This document shows, in pieces, positions 33,863 to 43,168 of a stretch of 64,000 nucleotides of DNA. Below the pieces are notes generated by a model. It had not been told where the DNA came from and searched no databases. It saw nothing but the letters and a program-made list of their open reading frames with translations. The stretch comes from Mesobacterium pallidum (GTDB lineage: Bacteria; Pseudomonadota; Alphaproteobacteria; Rhodobacterales; Rhodobacteraceae). The DNA lies in the NCBI RefSeq assembly GCF_019966535.1, contig NZ_JAIMID010000017.1:1-64000 (forward strand), given 5' to 3'. How positions within the stretch are numbered: the first letter of the stretch is position 1; each line of letters starts with the position of its first letter. The position numbers were made by a program, and so were the translations under genes.

Positions 33863-35299
33863 TCAGGTTTCGGGCGGCGGCGTCGCGGCGGGTGCGCCCA
33901 TGTTCATGGCGACTTCGAGCCCGCCAAAGCCCGCGATCATCGCGTCCTGGTCGGCGAAGGCCAGGTCGTTCATCGCCGCTGGGTCGCAGATCGCGTTCAG
34001 CGCGGCGGTGAGGTCGGCCAGGACACCGGCGCAGGCGGGGTCCGCGGCGCGGTTGGTGATCTCTTCGGGGTCTGCTTCAAGGTCGAAGAGTTCGGGCGGG
34101 AAGCCGTGGTAGTGGATCAGCCTCCACCGCCCCTTGCGCAGCATGTAGGCGCCCGAAACCGCGCCCACGGCGTGATACTCCGAGAAGATCACGCGCTCAG
34201 GTTCGGCGGCGCGGGTGGCGATGTCGAACAGGCTTTCGCCGGGCCGGTCGCCTTCGAGGGTCGCGCCGAAGTGGTCGATGATCGTCTGCGAGACGTCGAG
34301 CAGACTGACCGGGGTGGAACAGGTGCCGCCCCGATGCGCCTCGGGCACCGCAGGTCCGGCGACGATCATCGGCACGGCCACCGATTCCTCGTACATGTTC
34401 GACTTGCCCCACAGCCCGCGCGCGCCAACGTTGTCGCCGTGATCCGAGGTGTAGATCACCGTGGTGTCGTCGAGCTGTCCATTGACCTCCAGCGCGGCCA
34501 TCAGCTTACCGATATTGTCGTCGAGGAAGCTGCAGAGTGCAAAGTAGCAGCGCGCCGCCAGCAGCCGCTCGTCATGGCTCTCAAAGCCGTCGTCGCCGGT
34601 CAGCGCCTGGTTCTGTTTGGCCACCCAAGGGTGGTTCTCGAAGCCGTCCAGCGTGTGCAGCTTGAAGGGCGGCAGGCTACCGGCGGGGTACATGTCGAGG
34701 TATTCCTGTGGCACGATCAGCGGGAAGTGCGGCGCGACCAGCCCGACATACAGGCACCATGGCGCGTCGCCCGCCTGCGCCAGCCAGTCCTCGGTCCGGG
34801 CGACCACGGCCTGATCGTAGCGGGTGTAATTGCTCTCACCGGGTCCGATGTACGGCCCCAGCATCCGGCCCTCCTTGCGCACCCGTTCGTCCTCGCGCCG
34901 GATCGAGCCCCAGACCATGCCGACGCCGTTTGCCACCTGCATCGGGATGTGTTCGACGTCGAAGCCTGCCGGGTCCTCTTCGCTGCGGCAATGCAGCTTG
35001 CCGATGGATTCGACGCGGACGCCCTTGTCCTGAAGCGCATGGCCCCAGCCGCGCGGTTTGCCCGTATAGAGCATGGCGTTGTCCCAGAGGCGGATGTCAT
35101 GCACGTAGCGCCCAGAGGCGAAGGCCGCCCGCGCCGGCACGCAGATCGGCGACGGGGTATAGGCGTCGGTAAAGCGGATGCCCCGCGCCGCCAGCCTGTC
35201 CATGTGCGGCGTCTTCACCAGCGGGTGCCCCGCGCAGGACAACGCCCGCGCCTGGTGTTCGTCGGACATGATGACGAGAAGGTTCCTGGAGCGGGTCAT
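33863..35299 (-). CDS. Type I sulfatase (formylglycine-dependent)
   Basis: Alkaline-phosphatase-fold sulfatase of 478 residues. The Ca2+-binding start is LLVIMSDEHQ. The active-site motif C-V-P-A-R has Cys53, which a formylglycine-generating enzyme must oxidise. GKLHCRS and TSDHGDNVGARGLWGKSNMY supply further metal and substrate residues. There is no signal peptide, so it is likely cytoplasmic, as in choline-sulfatase relatives, whose overall pattern (ICVPARAAFASGRYVHD) it resembles. The start overlaps the marR stop by 4 bp. The only formylglycine-generating enzyme in this window (47.9 kb) is broken, so activation needs one elsewhere. Confidence 0.9.
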   Translation of the reverse strand: MTRSRNLLVIMSDEHQARALSCAGHPLVKTPHMDRLAARGIRFTDAYTPSPICVPARAAFASGRYVHDIRLWDNAMLYTGKPRGWGHALQDKGVRVESIGKLHCRSEEDPAGFDVEHIPMQVANGVGMVWGSIRREDERVRKEGRMLGPYIGPGESNYTRYDQAVVARTEDWLAQAGDAPWCLYVGLVAPHFPLIVPQEYLDMYPAGSLPPFKLHTLDGFENHPWVAKQNQALTGDDGFESHDERLLAARCYFALCSFLDDNIGKLMAALEVNGQLDDTTVIYTSDHGDNVGARGLWGKSNMYEESVAVPMIVAGPAVPEAHRGGTCSTPVSLLDVSQTIIDHFGATLEGDRPGESLFDIATRAAEPERVIFSEYHAVGAVSGAYMLRKGRWRLIHYHGFPPELFDLEADPEEITNRAADPACAGVLADLTAALNAICDPAAMNDLAFADQDAMIAGFGGLEVAMNMGAPAATPPPET

Positions 35300-35790
35300 G
35301 TGTCGGATCCAGTCGGAATATCGGTGGTCTCGGCCGCGATGCTGAGCTTCAGCAGGGCCGAGCGGATCAGGCTGCGTTCCTCGGGGGACAGCGCCTGCAT
35401 CAGGAAGTCGTTGCGCGCGTCCAGCTCCGGCGTCAGGCGATCCAGCGCGGCGCGGCCTTCGTCCGTCAGGGCCAGCCGGAACTGCCGCCGGTCGGTGGGA
35501 TGGTCGAGGACCTCCACCAGGCCGCGCGTCTGCAACTGGCTGACGGTCTTGGAAAACTGGCTCTTGTCAAAGCCCAGCACCTTGCGGATCGCGGTCGAGC
35601 CGTCGGCGGTATCCATGCCGATCACGCGGATGATCCGCCATTGCGGCAGCGTCAGATCACCGTGTTTCGCGATCAGCGCACGGGCCTGCGCGCCCAGCTT
35701 CATCTCAAGCTGGTGGATCATGAAACTCAGCGGAAACGCCGCCTCGATCCGGGCCACGGCCGCGGCATTGTCTTTGTCGTTCTTCGGCAC
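35296..35790 (-). CDS. MarR-family transcriptional regulator
   Basis: Winged-helix regulator of 164 residues. I start at GTG 35790 because GGGGAGG lies 7 bp upstream. A longer frame to 35862 lacks a site. The recognition helix region is SQFSKTVSQLQTRGLVEVLD and the wing is HPTDRRQFRLALTDEG. It is the first gene of the marR-sulfatase-oxidase unit and divergent from tctCBA, with a 110-bp gap. It probably controls both directions in response to the transported acid or sulfate ester. Confidence 0.9.
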   Translation of the reverse strand: MPKNDKDNAAAVARIEAAFPLSFMIHQLEMKLGAQARALIAKHGDLTLPQWRIIRVIGMDTADGSTAIRKVLGFDKSQFSKTVSQLQTRGLVEVLDHPTDRRQFRLALTDEGRAALDRLTPELDARNDFLMQALSPEERSLIRSALLKLSIAAETTDIPTGSDT

Positions 35791-35900
35791 GTCCTGTCCT
35801 CCCCTGGAGCCAAAGTTTCGCCGATTTGGCGGACTTGTCAACCTTGTCGTTGATATTTCCACCTCTTCGAGTCAACGTCGGGCCATCAAGGGAGGACACC

Positions 35901-36866
35901 ATGACCCATTTCTTCAAGCCGCTTCTTGCGGTCGCGGCCCTGTGTGCAACGGCCATCACGACCCCGACCGCCACGCTGGCACAGGACTGGACCCCGCCGG
36001 GGCCGATCACCATGTATATCGGCTTTGCCGCCGGGGGCGGCGCGGACACGCAGGCCCGCCTGATCGCGCAGGGCATCGAGGAGAAATACAGCTGGACCGT
36101 CATCCCGCAGCAGGCGCCTGGCAACTCCGGCCTGACCCTCGCGGCAGAGCTGGCCAAGGCCCCGGCGGATGGCACGGCCATCGGAATGGTGGTGTCGGAG
36201 ACCATGTCCTATTCGTCGCAGGCCTCCGGCGACCCGGCCTTCGGTTACGAGAATTTCACCATGCTCGCCACCACGGCGGAGTTCCAGATGGGGCTCGTGG
36301 CCATGGCGAACGGGAATTTCGACAGCTGGGACAAGGTGAAGGGCGCGGCAGAGGCCGGCACGCCGATCCGATTCGCCACGGCCTCGGACCGACAGGCGGA
36401 TATGGCATGGCATCTTGGCCAGAAGGTGGGCATCGACTTCAACATCGTCGAAGTGCGCGGCGGCAAGGGCGTCATGGACGGTCTGCGCGGCGGTGACGTG
36501 GACATCGGCTGGGTCGCGGGCGCGCAGTCCAAGCCGGTGCAGCAGGGCGAGATGGTCAACATCGCGCGCGGCATCGAGGCTCCGCTGGCCGACAGCCCGG
36601 ATGCCCCGATGATCACGGAACTGGGCAGCGACTTCCTGCTCGACGGCTACTTCATGTTCATCGCGCCGGGCGGTCTGGAGCCGGCAGCGCGCGAGGCTCT
36701 CGGCGCGGCGATCCGTGACGTGGCCGAGGACGGCGCGACCGATGCGAACGGCCTGCTGACCAAGGCCTTTGGCGGCGCGGCGGTGCGCACGGGCGAGGAC
36801 CTCGACGCCTACATGACGCAGGCCAACGCGGATGCGGCCGAACTGATGAAGGCGGTCGCGGAATAA
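35901..36866 (+). CDS. tctC: Tripartite tricarboxylate transporter binding protein TctC
   Basis: Periplasmic solute-binding component of a TTT importer, 321 residues, start at 35901 behind GGAGG. The signal peptide ends near ATLAQDW. The mature part has the Bug-family opening GPITMYIGFAAGGGADTQAR and PGNSGLTLAAELAKAPADGT. The sequence differs from standard citrate or propionyl types enough that the ligand cannot be named. It leads tctCBA and is divergent from marR. Confidence 0.9.
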   Translation: MTHFFKPLLAVAALCATAITTPTATLAQDWTPPGPITMYIGFAAGGGADTQARLIAQGIEEKYSWTVIPQQAPGNSGLTLAAELAKAPADGTAIGMVVSETMSYSSQASGDPAFGYENFTMLATTAEFQMGLVAMANGNFDSWDKVKGAAEAGTPIRFATASDRQADMAWHLGQKVGIDFNIVEVRGGKGVMDGLRGGDVDIGWVAGAQSKPVQQGEMVNIARGIEAPLADSPDAPMITELGSDFLLDGYFMFIAPGGLEPAAREALGAAIRDVAEDGATDANGLLTKAFGGAAVRTGEDLDAYMTQANADAAELMKAVAE

Positions 36867-36888
36867 CTCCGCGCGACGGAGCCTCCCC

Positions 36889-37452
36889 GTGCGACACCCG
36901 TCCCTCAGGCTGACCCCGAGCCGTATGCTCGGGGCGGTCGTGATCGTTCTCGCCGTCCTCGCGCTGCTGGTATGGGTGCCCAATGACACCGTCTCCGGCT
37001 ACGTGCAGTCGAAGCGCGGGCGCGTCTCCATCGGCGACGCCATGGCGCCCGGGCTGGCCTTCGGCCTCATGGCCCTGTCCGGGGCGCTGATCCTTTGGGA
37101 GACGCGAAAGTCGGACGCGCCTGGTCAGCCCGACCCCCGCGGTCCGGCGTTTCTCGCGGTGATGCTGGGCATCTGCGTGGTGGCCCTGACGGTCATGATC
37201 TGGGCCGGGCCGCTCGCGGTGGCGCTGTTTGCCCCGGACGAGACCTACCGCAACCTGCGCGACGCGGCACCCTGGAAACACATCGGTTTCGCCCTCGGAG
37301 GCACGGGCCTCGTGACGGCCCTTGTCTGCTTGGTGGAGCATCGCTTTTCCCGGCTCGCGCTGTTGATCGGGCTGGCGACGGTGGCCGTGCTGATCGGGGT
37401 CTTCGACCTCGCCTTCGATGATCTTCTCCTGCCTCCGAACGGGGACCAATGA
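36889..37452 (+). CDS. tctB: TTT small membrane subunit TctB
   Basis: Small integral-membrane subunit of 187 residues with GTG start at 36889. Four hydrophobic segments (AVVIVLAVLALLVWVPN; LAFGLMALSGALILW; AFLAVMLGICVVALTVMIW; LALLIGLATVAVLIGVF) match the TctB pattern. It lies 22 bp after tctC and overlaps tctA by 4 bp. Confidence 0.85.
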   Translation: MRHPSLRLTPSRMLGAVVIVLAVLALLVWVPNDTVSGYVQSKRGRVSIGDAMAPGLAFGLMALSGALILWETRKSDAPGQPDPRGPAFLAVMLGICVVALTVMIWAGPLAVALFAPDETYRNLRDAAPWKHIGFALGGTGLVTALVCLVEHRFSRLALLIGLATVAVLIGVFDLAFDDLLLPPNGDQ

Positions 37453-39023
37453 CTGACCTGCTGGACTATATCGGCCTTGGCATGATGGCCGTCATGAATG
37501 GCCCCGCGCTGTTCGAGATCGGCGGCATCGGCCTGCCGATCGCGCTGGTCATGCTGGCGGCGGGGCTGTTCACCGGCATCGCCGTCGGCGCGACGCCGGG
37601 GCTTGCAGGGCCGATGGCCATGGCGATTTCCCTGCCGCTGCTGATCTCGGCCTTCGGGTTTTCGCCGGACGCGCTGCTGCCGGTCTTTGCCTTCCTGATC
37701 GGCATCATGAAGGGCGCGACCCTCGGCGGCGCCGTTCCCGCGATCCTCTTCAACCTGCCGGGCACGCCGGACGCGATGATGACCACGCTCGACGGGCACC
37801 CCATGGCACGCAACGGCCAGCCGCGCCGTGCGCTGCGGATCGCACAGCTGTCCTCCGTCGCGGGGGACAGCTTCTCCGACATCGTGCTCTTCGTCTGCGC
37901 GCCCTTCCTCGCGGTCGTGGTCGAAGCCTACCTCGACCTGCCGGAAAAGACCGCGCTGCTGATCCTGTCGATCTCCTTCATCGCCGCGGTGATGGGGGCG
38001 TCGGTGGGCAAGGGGCTGCTCTCCGTCAGCCTCGGGTTGGTCGTCGCCTATATCGCGTCGGGCAACGACCTGTCGCCCCGCCTGACCCTGGGGTTCGACG
38101 CATTGGACGCGGGCGTGCCTCTGATCGCCGCCATCCTCGGCGTGCTGATCGTGGGCGAGATCCTTGCCACGCTGGAGACGCTTTGGCGCAACAACCGGGC
38201 GCTCGACGTCAAGACCGAGGCGCATGGCACGGCGCAGGACGGGCTCGCCCCTGGTGACCTGAAGCGCATCACCCCAGTCGTCGCCCGAGGCGCCCTCATC
38301 GGCACCGTCATCGGCGCCCTGCCCGGCGTCGGCTCGACCCTCGCGGCGACCCTGTCCTATTCCATCTGCGCGCGCCGGGCCAAGCGCATTCCCGATGCGC
38401 AGCCCTTCGGCACCGGTGCGCCCGAAGGCATCGCCGCAACCGAGGCCGCAAATTCCGCCGTCTCGGGCGCGAACCTGATCCCGGTGCTGTCGCTGGGCAT
38501 TCCCGGCAACGCGGCGGCGGTGTTCCTCATTCTCGCGGCAGACAGCATCGGCGGCTTCAATCCCGGCCCGGCGGTCTTTGCCATGCCCGAAGGCGAGACC
38601 AACCCGCAGCTCGTCATCGCCTTCGGTATCTTTACCCTGATGGCCATCGGCAACCTGCTGAACTGGACCGTCGGCGGGGCGGTGATGCGGTCGATGAGCG
38701 TGCTGGCCAAGGTCCCCGCGACCCGTCTGCTGCCTGTGGTCCTGCTGGTCTCGCTCACCGCGATCTACGTGCAGGAGACGTCGATGTTCGCGGTCTGGGC
38801 GACGTTGGTCTTCGGCGTCCTGGGTTATGCCATGCGCAGGCTCGCCGTGCCCGTCCTGCCCTTCGTCATCGCCTTCATCCTCGCCGGGCCGCTGGAGCGC
38901 AGCGCGCGCGAGGCCTTCGCGGCCACCGGCGCCGACCCCTGGTTCCTGTTCTCCAGCCCGACCTCGGTGATCCTGCTGCTGATGGCGCTGGCGGCCCTGG
39001 TCTTCCTCGGACGCCAACGCTAG
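37449..39023 (+). CDS. tctA: TTT large membrane subunit TctA
   Basis: Large permease subunit of 524 residues with about twelve helices. Hallmark motifs are AVGATPGLAGPMAMAISLPL, GATLGGAVPAILFNLPGTPD and, in the second half, GALPGVGSTLAATLSY and GIPGNAAAVFLILAA. These are the duplicated GxxxGxPG loops of TctA. The stop overlaps tail-to-tail with the Lrp gene by 4 bp. The neighbouring sulfatase and oxidase suggest that the cargo is an organic acid metabolised by them. Confidence 0.93.
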   Translation: MTDLLDYIGLGMMAVMNGPALFEIGGIGLPIALVMLAAGLFTGIAVGATPGLAGPMAMAISLPLLISAFGFSPDALLPVFAFLIGIMKGATLGGAVPAILFNLPGTPDAMMTTLDGHPMARNGQPRRALRIAQLSSVAGDSFSDIVLFVCAPFLAVVVEAYLDLPEKTALLILSISFIAAVMGASVGKGLLSVSLGLVVAYIASGNDLSPRLTLGFDALDAGVPLIAAILGVLIVGEILATLETLWRNNRALDVKTEAHGTAQDGLAPGDLKRITPVVARGALIGTVIGALPGVGSTLAATLSYSICARRAKRIPDAQPFGTGAPEGIAATEAANSAVSGANLIPVLSLGIPGNAAAVFLILAADSIGGFNPGPAVFAMPEGETNPQLVIAFGIFTLMAIGNLLNWTVGGAVMRSMSVLAKVPATRLLPVVLLVSLTAIYVQETSMFAVWATLVFGVLGYAMRRLAVPVLPFVIAFILAGPLERSAREAFAATGADPWFLFSSPTSVILLLMALAALVFLGRQR

Positions 39024-39490
39024 AGCGGCACTTCCCTCGTGTGCTTGATCCGCCGCAGGGCAAAGATGGTCGAGGTGCCGGCCACGCAGTCAAGTTCCAG
39101 CAGGCCGCGCATGAGGATGGCTTCGAAGTCGGCGATGTCCCGCACGACCATGTGCAGCATGTAATCCCATTCGCCGGTGACCGAGTAGACCTCGAGGATC
39201 GCCGGCTCCGCGTCCACTGCCCTCTGGAAGGCGGCGCGCGAGGGCGCGTCCTGCGATTTCATCCGTACCTGGCAGTAGACATCCATGCCCCGCCCCACCT
39301 TGGCCGGATCCACAAGGCGTACGGGCGGGCCGATCACGCCGCGCTCTTCCAGCGCGCGGATGCGGCGCCAGACGGTGGCGGAGGAGGCATTGGTGGCCTC
39401 TGCCATCTCTGCCACGCTGGCCGATGCGTCCCGTTGCAGGATCGCAAGAAGTTTCGCTTCCGCATCCGTAAGGTGATGCATTTTTTTCAT
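39020..39490 (-). CDS. Lrp/AsnC-family regulator
   Basis: Transcription factor of 156 residues. The N-terminal helix-turn-helix is ILQRDASASVAEMAEATNAS then SATVWRRIRALEERGVIG. The C-terminal RAM ligand domain ends in YSVTGEWDYMLHMVVRDIAD and STIFALRRIKHTREVPL. The start is either the ATG at 39490 or an ATG three codons downstream; neither has a clear ribosome site. Divergent from the indolepyruvate oxidoreductase gene, it probably activates it in response to an aromatic or branched amino acid. Confidence 0.9.
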   Translation of the reverse strand: MKKMHHLTDAEAKLLAILQRDASASVAEMAEATNASSATVWRRIRALEERGVIGPPVRLVDPAKVGRGMDVYCQVRMKSQDAPSRAAFQRAVDAEPAILEVYSVTGEWDYMLHMVVRDIADFEAILMRGLLELDCVAGTSTIFALRRIKHTREVPL

Positions 39491-39599
39491 GAATTGCCAG
39501 ATTTCGAAAGAACAGGGTCAAATACTGCCCTGCCTGGCGCAAGGTTGAAAGCACTTTTCACCTTCGCCGCGCGACCATGATCGGCAAGGAGGACCCACC

Positions 39600-42500
39600 A
39601 TGACCGCCCAGACTCCGATCCTGCGCGACTACGCGCTGTCAGACCGCTATACGCAGACCCAAGGACGTGTCTTCATGACCGGCACGCAGGCCATCGTGCG
39701 GATTGCGCTCGATCAGGCGCGGCGGGACAGGGCGCGCGGTCTGGACACGCGCGGCTACGTGTCCGGCTATCGCGGCTCTCCGGTGGGCGGGATCGACCTC
39801 GAGATCGGGCGCAATGCCAAGCTGGTCGAAGAGGCGGGCGTCACCTTCCTGCCCGCAGTGAACGAGGAATTCGGCGCGACGCAGATGATCGGCACGCAAC
39901 AGGTCGAGACCGACCCGCACAAGACCTGCGCGGCGGTCTTTGGACTGTGGTACGGCAAGGGGCCGGGCGTCGACCGGGCGGGCGATGCGCTCAAGCACGG
40001 CAACGCCTACGGGTCCTCGCCCCATGGCGGCGTGCTGGTGGTGGCCGGCGATGACCACGGCTGCGTGTCGTCCTCCATGTCGCACCAGTCGGACGTGGCC
40101 TTCATGAACTTCTTCATGCCGGTGCTGAATCCGTCGAACGTGGCCGAGTTCCTGCCGTTTGCCGAATGGGGCTACGCGCTCTCGCGGTTCTCGGGGATGT
40201 GGGTCGGGTTCAAGGCGATCTCGGAGACGGTCGAGTCGGGCATGTCCTTCGACCTTCCGCCGGACCGGGAGTTCGTCGCGCCGGACTTCACGCCGCCTGC
40301 CGACGGGCTGCACTACCGCTGGCCCGACCTCCCCGGTCCGCAGATCGAAGCACGGCTGGAGCACAAGAAGAATGCCGTCATGGCCTTTGCCCGCGCCAAC
40401 CCGATCGACCGTGCCGAATGGGGGCACAAAGCACGCTTTGGCATCGTGACCACGGGCAAGGCGCATCTGGATGTGCTGGAGGCGCTGCGGCTCCTGGGCA
40501 TCGACCAGGCGCGCGCCGCCGAGCTGGGGATCGACCTCTACAAGGTCGGCATGGTCTGGCCGCTGGAGCACGAGGGCGCGCTGGAATTCGCCCAAGGCAA
40601 GGACGAGCTGCTGGTCGTCGAGGAAAAGCGCGGCATCATCGAGAGCCAGCTGAAGGAGTATTTCTACGACTTCCCCGGCCGCAAACCGCGCCGCATGGTC
40701 GGCAAACGCGACGAGAGCGGCAAGCGGCTGATCCCCTGGACCTCCGAGCTTGGCCCGGTGATGCTGGCAAAGCACATCGCGGACCGGCTGGAGCGGAACT
40801 TCGTCGATCTCGACCTCGTGGACGTGGCCGCTCATTTCACGCCTGACCCGCGTCCGATTACCGTATCGGGCGCCTCCCGCACGCCCTACTTCTGCTCGGG
40901 CTGTCCGCACAATTCGTCGACGAAGGTGCCCGAGGGGTCCGAGGCCTTTGCCGGGATCGGCTGTCACTTCATGGCGTCGTGGATGAACCGCAACACGACC
41001 TCGCTGATCCAGATGGGCGGCGAAGGGGTGAACTGGGTGGCGCGGTCGCGGTTCAACGGCAACCGGCACGTGTTCCAGAACCTCGGCGAGGGGACGTATT
41101 ACCACTCCGGCTCGCTGGCAGTGCGGCAGGCGATTGCGGCGAAGACCAACATCACCTTCAAGATCCTGTTCAACGATGCCGTCGCCATGACCGGCGGGCA
41201 GACTGTCGACGGACCGATCTCGGTCGAGGCGATTGCACGGTCCGTGCTGGCCGAAGGCGCGAAGCGGGTCGTCATGGTCTCGGATCAGCCGGAGGGGCTG
41301 CCGCAGGTGGCAGGCGTTCAAAGCTATCACCGCCGCGACATGGACCGGGTGCAGCGCGATCTGCGCGAGATCCCCGGCACCACGGTCCTGATCTACCAGC
41401 AGACCTGCGCGACCGAGAAACGGCGCCTGCGCAAGCGTGGTAAGATGGAGGATCCGAAGAAATTCGCCGTCATCAATCCGCTTGTCTGCGAGGGCTGCGG
41501 CGATTGCTCGGTCGAGTCCAACTGCCTCAGCGTCGAGCCGCTGGAGACCGAGTTCGGCCGCAAGCGCAAGATCAACCTCAACACCTGCAACAAGGACTTC
41601 ACCTGTGTGAACGGCTTCTGCCCCAGCTTCGTGACCGTCGAAGGCGCAACGCTCAAGAAGGGCACGCAGCGCGGCGAGGCGACGTTCGAGCGGTTGTCGA
41701 AGGGGCTGCATCAGCCCGACATGCCCGCGCTGGACCAGCCGTGGGACATCGTCGTCACCGGCGTCGGCGGCACCGGCGTGGTGACCGTCGGGCAGTTGAT
41801 CGCCATGGCGGCGAACCTCGAGGGCAAGAGGGCGAGCGTGCTCGACTTCATGGGCTTCGCGCAAAAATTCGGCCCGGTCATCAGCTACATCCGCATGGCG
41901 CGGGACGCCGCCCAGGTGAACCAGGTGCGGGTCGAACCGGCCTCGGCGGATGCGCTGATCGGCTGCGACATAGTGGTCAGTTCCTCGCCCAAGGCCTCGC
42001 AGACCTTCCATCTCGGCACGCGCGGCGTGGTGAACACCGCCGTCATGCCAACGGGCGACCTGGTGCAGAACCGCGACGCGGACCTCAACGCCTCTGCTCG
42101 GCTGGAAGCCATCGCAGGCGCAACCGGGGGTGTCAGCACGTTCGACGCCAACGCCCTTGCCGAGGCGCTCTTGGGCGAGACGGTCTTTGCCAACGTGATG
42201 ATGCTGGGCGCGGCCTGGCAGGCGGGGCTGGTGCCGCTGACGCTCGACGCGCTGATGCGGGCGATCGAGTTGAACGGCGAGAAGCCCGACCTGAACAAGC
42301 GGGCGTTTTCATGGGGCCGAATGGCGGTGCAGGACCGCGCCGCCGTCGAGGACGCCGCCGGGCTGACCGCCGCGCCGGTGCAGACGCTGGACGAACAGAT
42401 CGCCCGGCGTGTGGCTTTCCTGACGGACTATCAGGATGCGAATTGGGCGGACACCTACCGCAAGGAGATCGACCGTATCCGCCTGGCCGAAACCCGTGTG

Positions 42501-43004
42501 AGCGGCGGTGCCGGCCCGCTGACCGAAGCCGCGATGAAAGGTCTCTTCAAGCTCATGTCCTACAAGGACGAATACGAGGTCGCCCGGCTGCACACCCAGA
42601 CCGGCTTTATCGAAGGTCTGACGGACCGCTTCGACGGCGCCTTCACGGTGACCCACCACCTCGCCCCGCCGATGCTGCCCGGCAGGGACGCCCGTGGCCG
42701 CCCGCGAAAGCGCGCCTTTGGCCAGTGGATCCGCCCCGCGATGCGCCTGCTCGCCAAGGGAAAACGCCTGCGCGGCGCCGCCTTCGACCCCTTCGGCCGC
42801 GCCAAGGAACGCCGCATGGAGCGCGCCTTGATCGCCGCTTTTCGCGGGGTAATCGGCAACCTGTCGGAAAGTTTGACCGCAGAGAGCTTGCCCGAAGCAT
42901 TGGCGCTGCTGCGTTCCGTCGAAAAGGTGCGCGGCTTCGGCCCGGTCAAGCAGGAGACGGCGGATATCGCCCTCCAAGAGTTGATTGGATTCAGACATTT
43001 CTGA
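39600..43004 (+). CDS. Indolepyruvate ferredoxin oxidoreductase, fused alpha-beta
   Basis: Single-chain 2-oxoacid:ferredoxin oxidoreductase of 1134 residues that decarboxylates aryl pyruvates (from Trp, Phe, Tyr transamination) to aryl-acyl-CoA. AAGGAGG precedes the ATG. The order is the pyrimidine/TPP-type domain (residues 1-250), a transketolase-like domain, and the TPP site near FAGIGCHFMASWMN and FNDAVAMTGGQTVDGP. A cysteine cluster with CEGCGDCSVESNC and NTCNKDFTCVNGFCP is followed by the gamma-type domain (VTGVGGTGVVTVGQLIAMAA) and a C-terminal domain (DRFDGAFTVTHHLAPPML). This fused form is usual in alpha- and betaproteobacteria. It is divergent from an Lrp-type regulator. Confidence 0.93.
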   Translation: MTAQTPILRDYALSDRYTQTQGRVFMTGTQAIVRIALDQARRDRARGLDTRGYVSGYRGSPVGGIDLEIGRNAKLVEEAGVTFLPAVNEEFGATQMIGTQQVETDPHKTCAAVFGLWYGKGPGVDRAGDALKHGNAYGSSPHGGVLVVAGDDHGCVSSSMSHQSDVAFMNFFMPVLNPSNVAEFLPFAEWGYALSRFSGMWVGFKAISETVESGMSFDLPPDREFVAPDFTPPADGLHYRWPDLPGPQIEARLEHKKNAVMAFARANPIDRAEWGHKARFGIVTTGKAHLDVLEALRLLGIDQARAAELGIDLYKVGMVWPLEHEGALEFAQGKDELLVVEEKRGIIESQLKEYFYDFPGRKPRRMVGKRDESGKRLIPWTSELGPVMLAKHIADRLERNFVDLDLVDVAAHFTPDPRPITVSGASRTPYFCSGCPHNSSTKVPEGSEAFAGIGCHFMASWMNRNTTSLIQMGGEGVNWVARSRFNGNRHVFQNLGEGTYYHSGSLAVRQAIAAKTNITFKILFNDAVAMTGGQTVDGPISVEAIARSVLAEGAKRVVMVSDQPEGLPQVAGVQSYHRRDMDRVQRDLREIPGTTVLIYQQTCATEKRRLRKRGKMEDPKKFAVINPLVCEGCGDCSVESNCLSVEPLETEFGRKRKINLNTCNKDFTCVNGFCPSFVTVEGATLKKGTQRGEATFERLSKGLHQPDMPALDQPWDIVVTGVGGTGVVTVGQLIAMAANLEGKRASVLDFMGFAQKFGPVISYIRMARDAAQVNQVRVEPASADALIGCDIVVSSSPKASQTFHLGTRGVVNTAVMPTGDLVQNRDADLNASARLEAIAGATGGVSTFDANALAEALLGETVFANVMMLGAAWQAGLVPLTLDALMRAIELNGEKPDLNKRAFSWGRMAVQDRAAVEDAAGLTAAPVQTLDEQIARRVAFLTDYQDANWADTYRKEIDRIRLAETRVSGGAGPLTEAAMKGLFKLMSYKDEYEVARLHTQTGFIEGLTDRFDGAFTVTHHLAPPMLPGRDARGRPRKRAFGQWIRPAMRLLAKGKRLRGAAFDPFGRAKERRMERALIAAFRGVIGNLSESLTAESLPEALALLRSVEKVRGFGPVKQETADIALQELIGFRHF

Positions 43005-43168
43005 CGGGAAGTTACCTTCCAAGGGTCAGCCCTGCGACTTCGCGACGGCGCACTGCGGCGTCGATGTGGGAAGCATTCGCATCGCGCGCCCATCTTCCGG
43101 GGCCACCGAAAGCCGCGCCATGCCGTGTCAATCCGTAGCAGCCCGGCAAACACACCGTGAGCGGCGTT

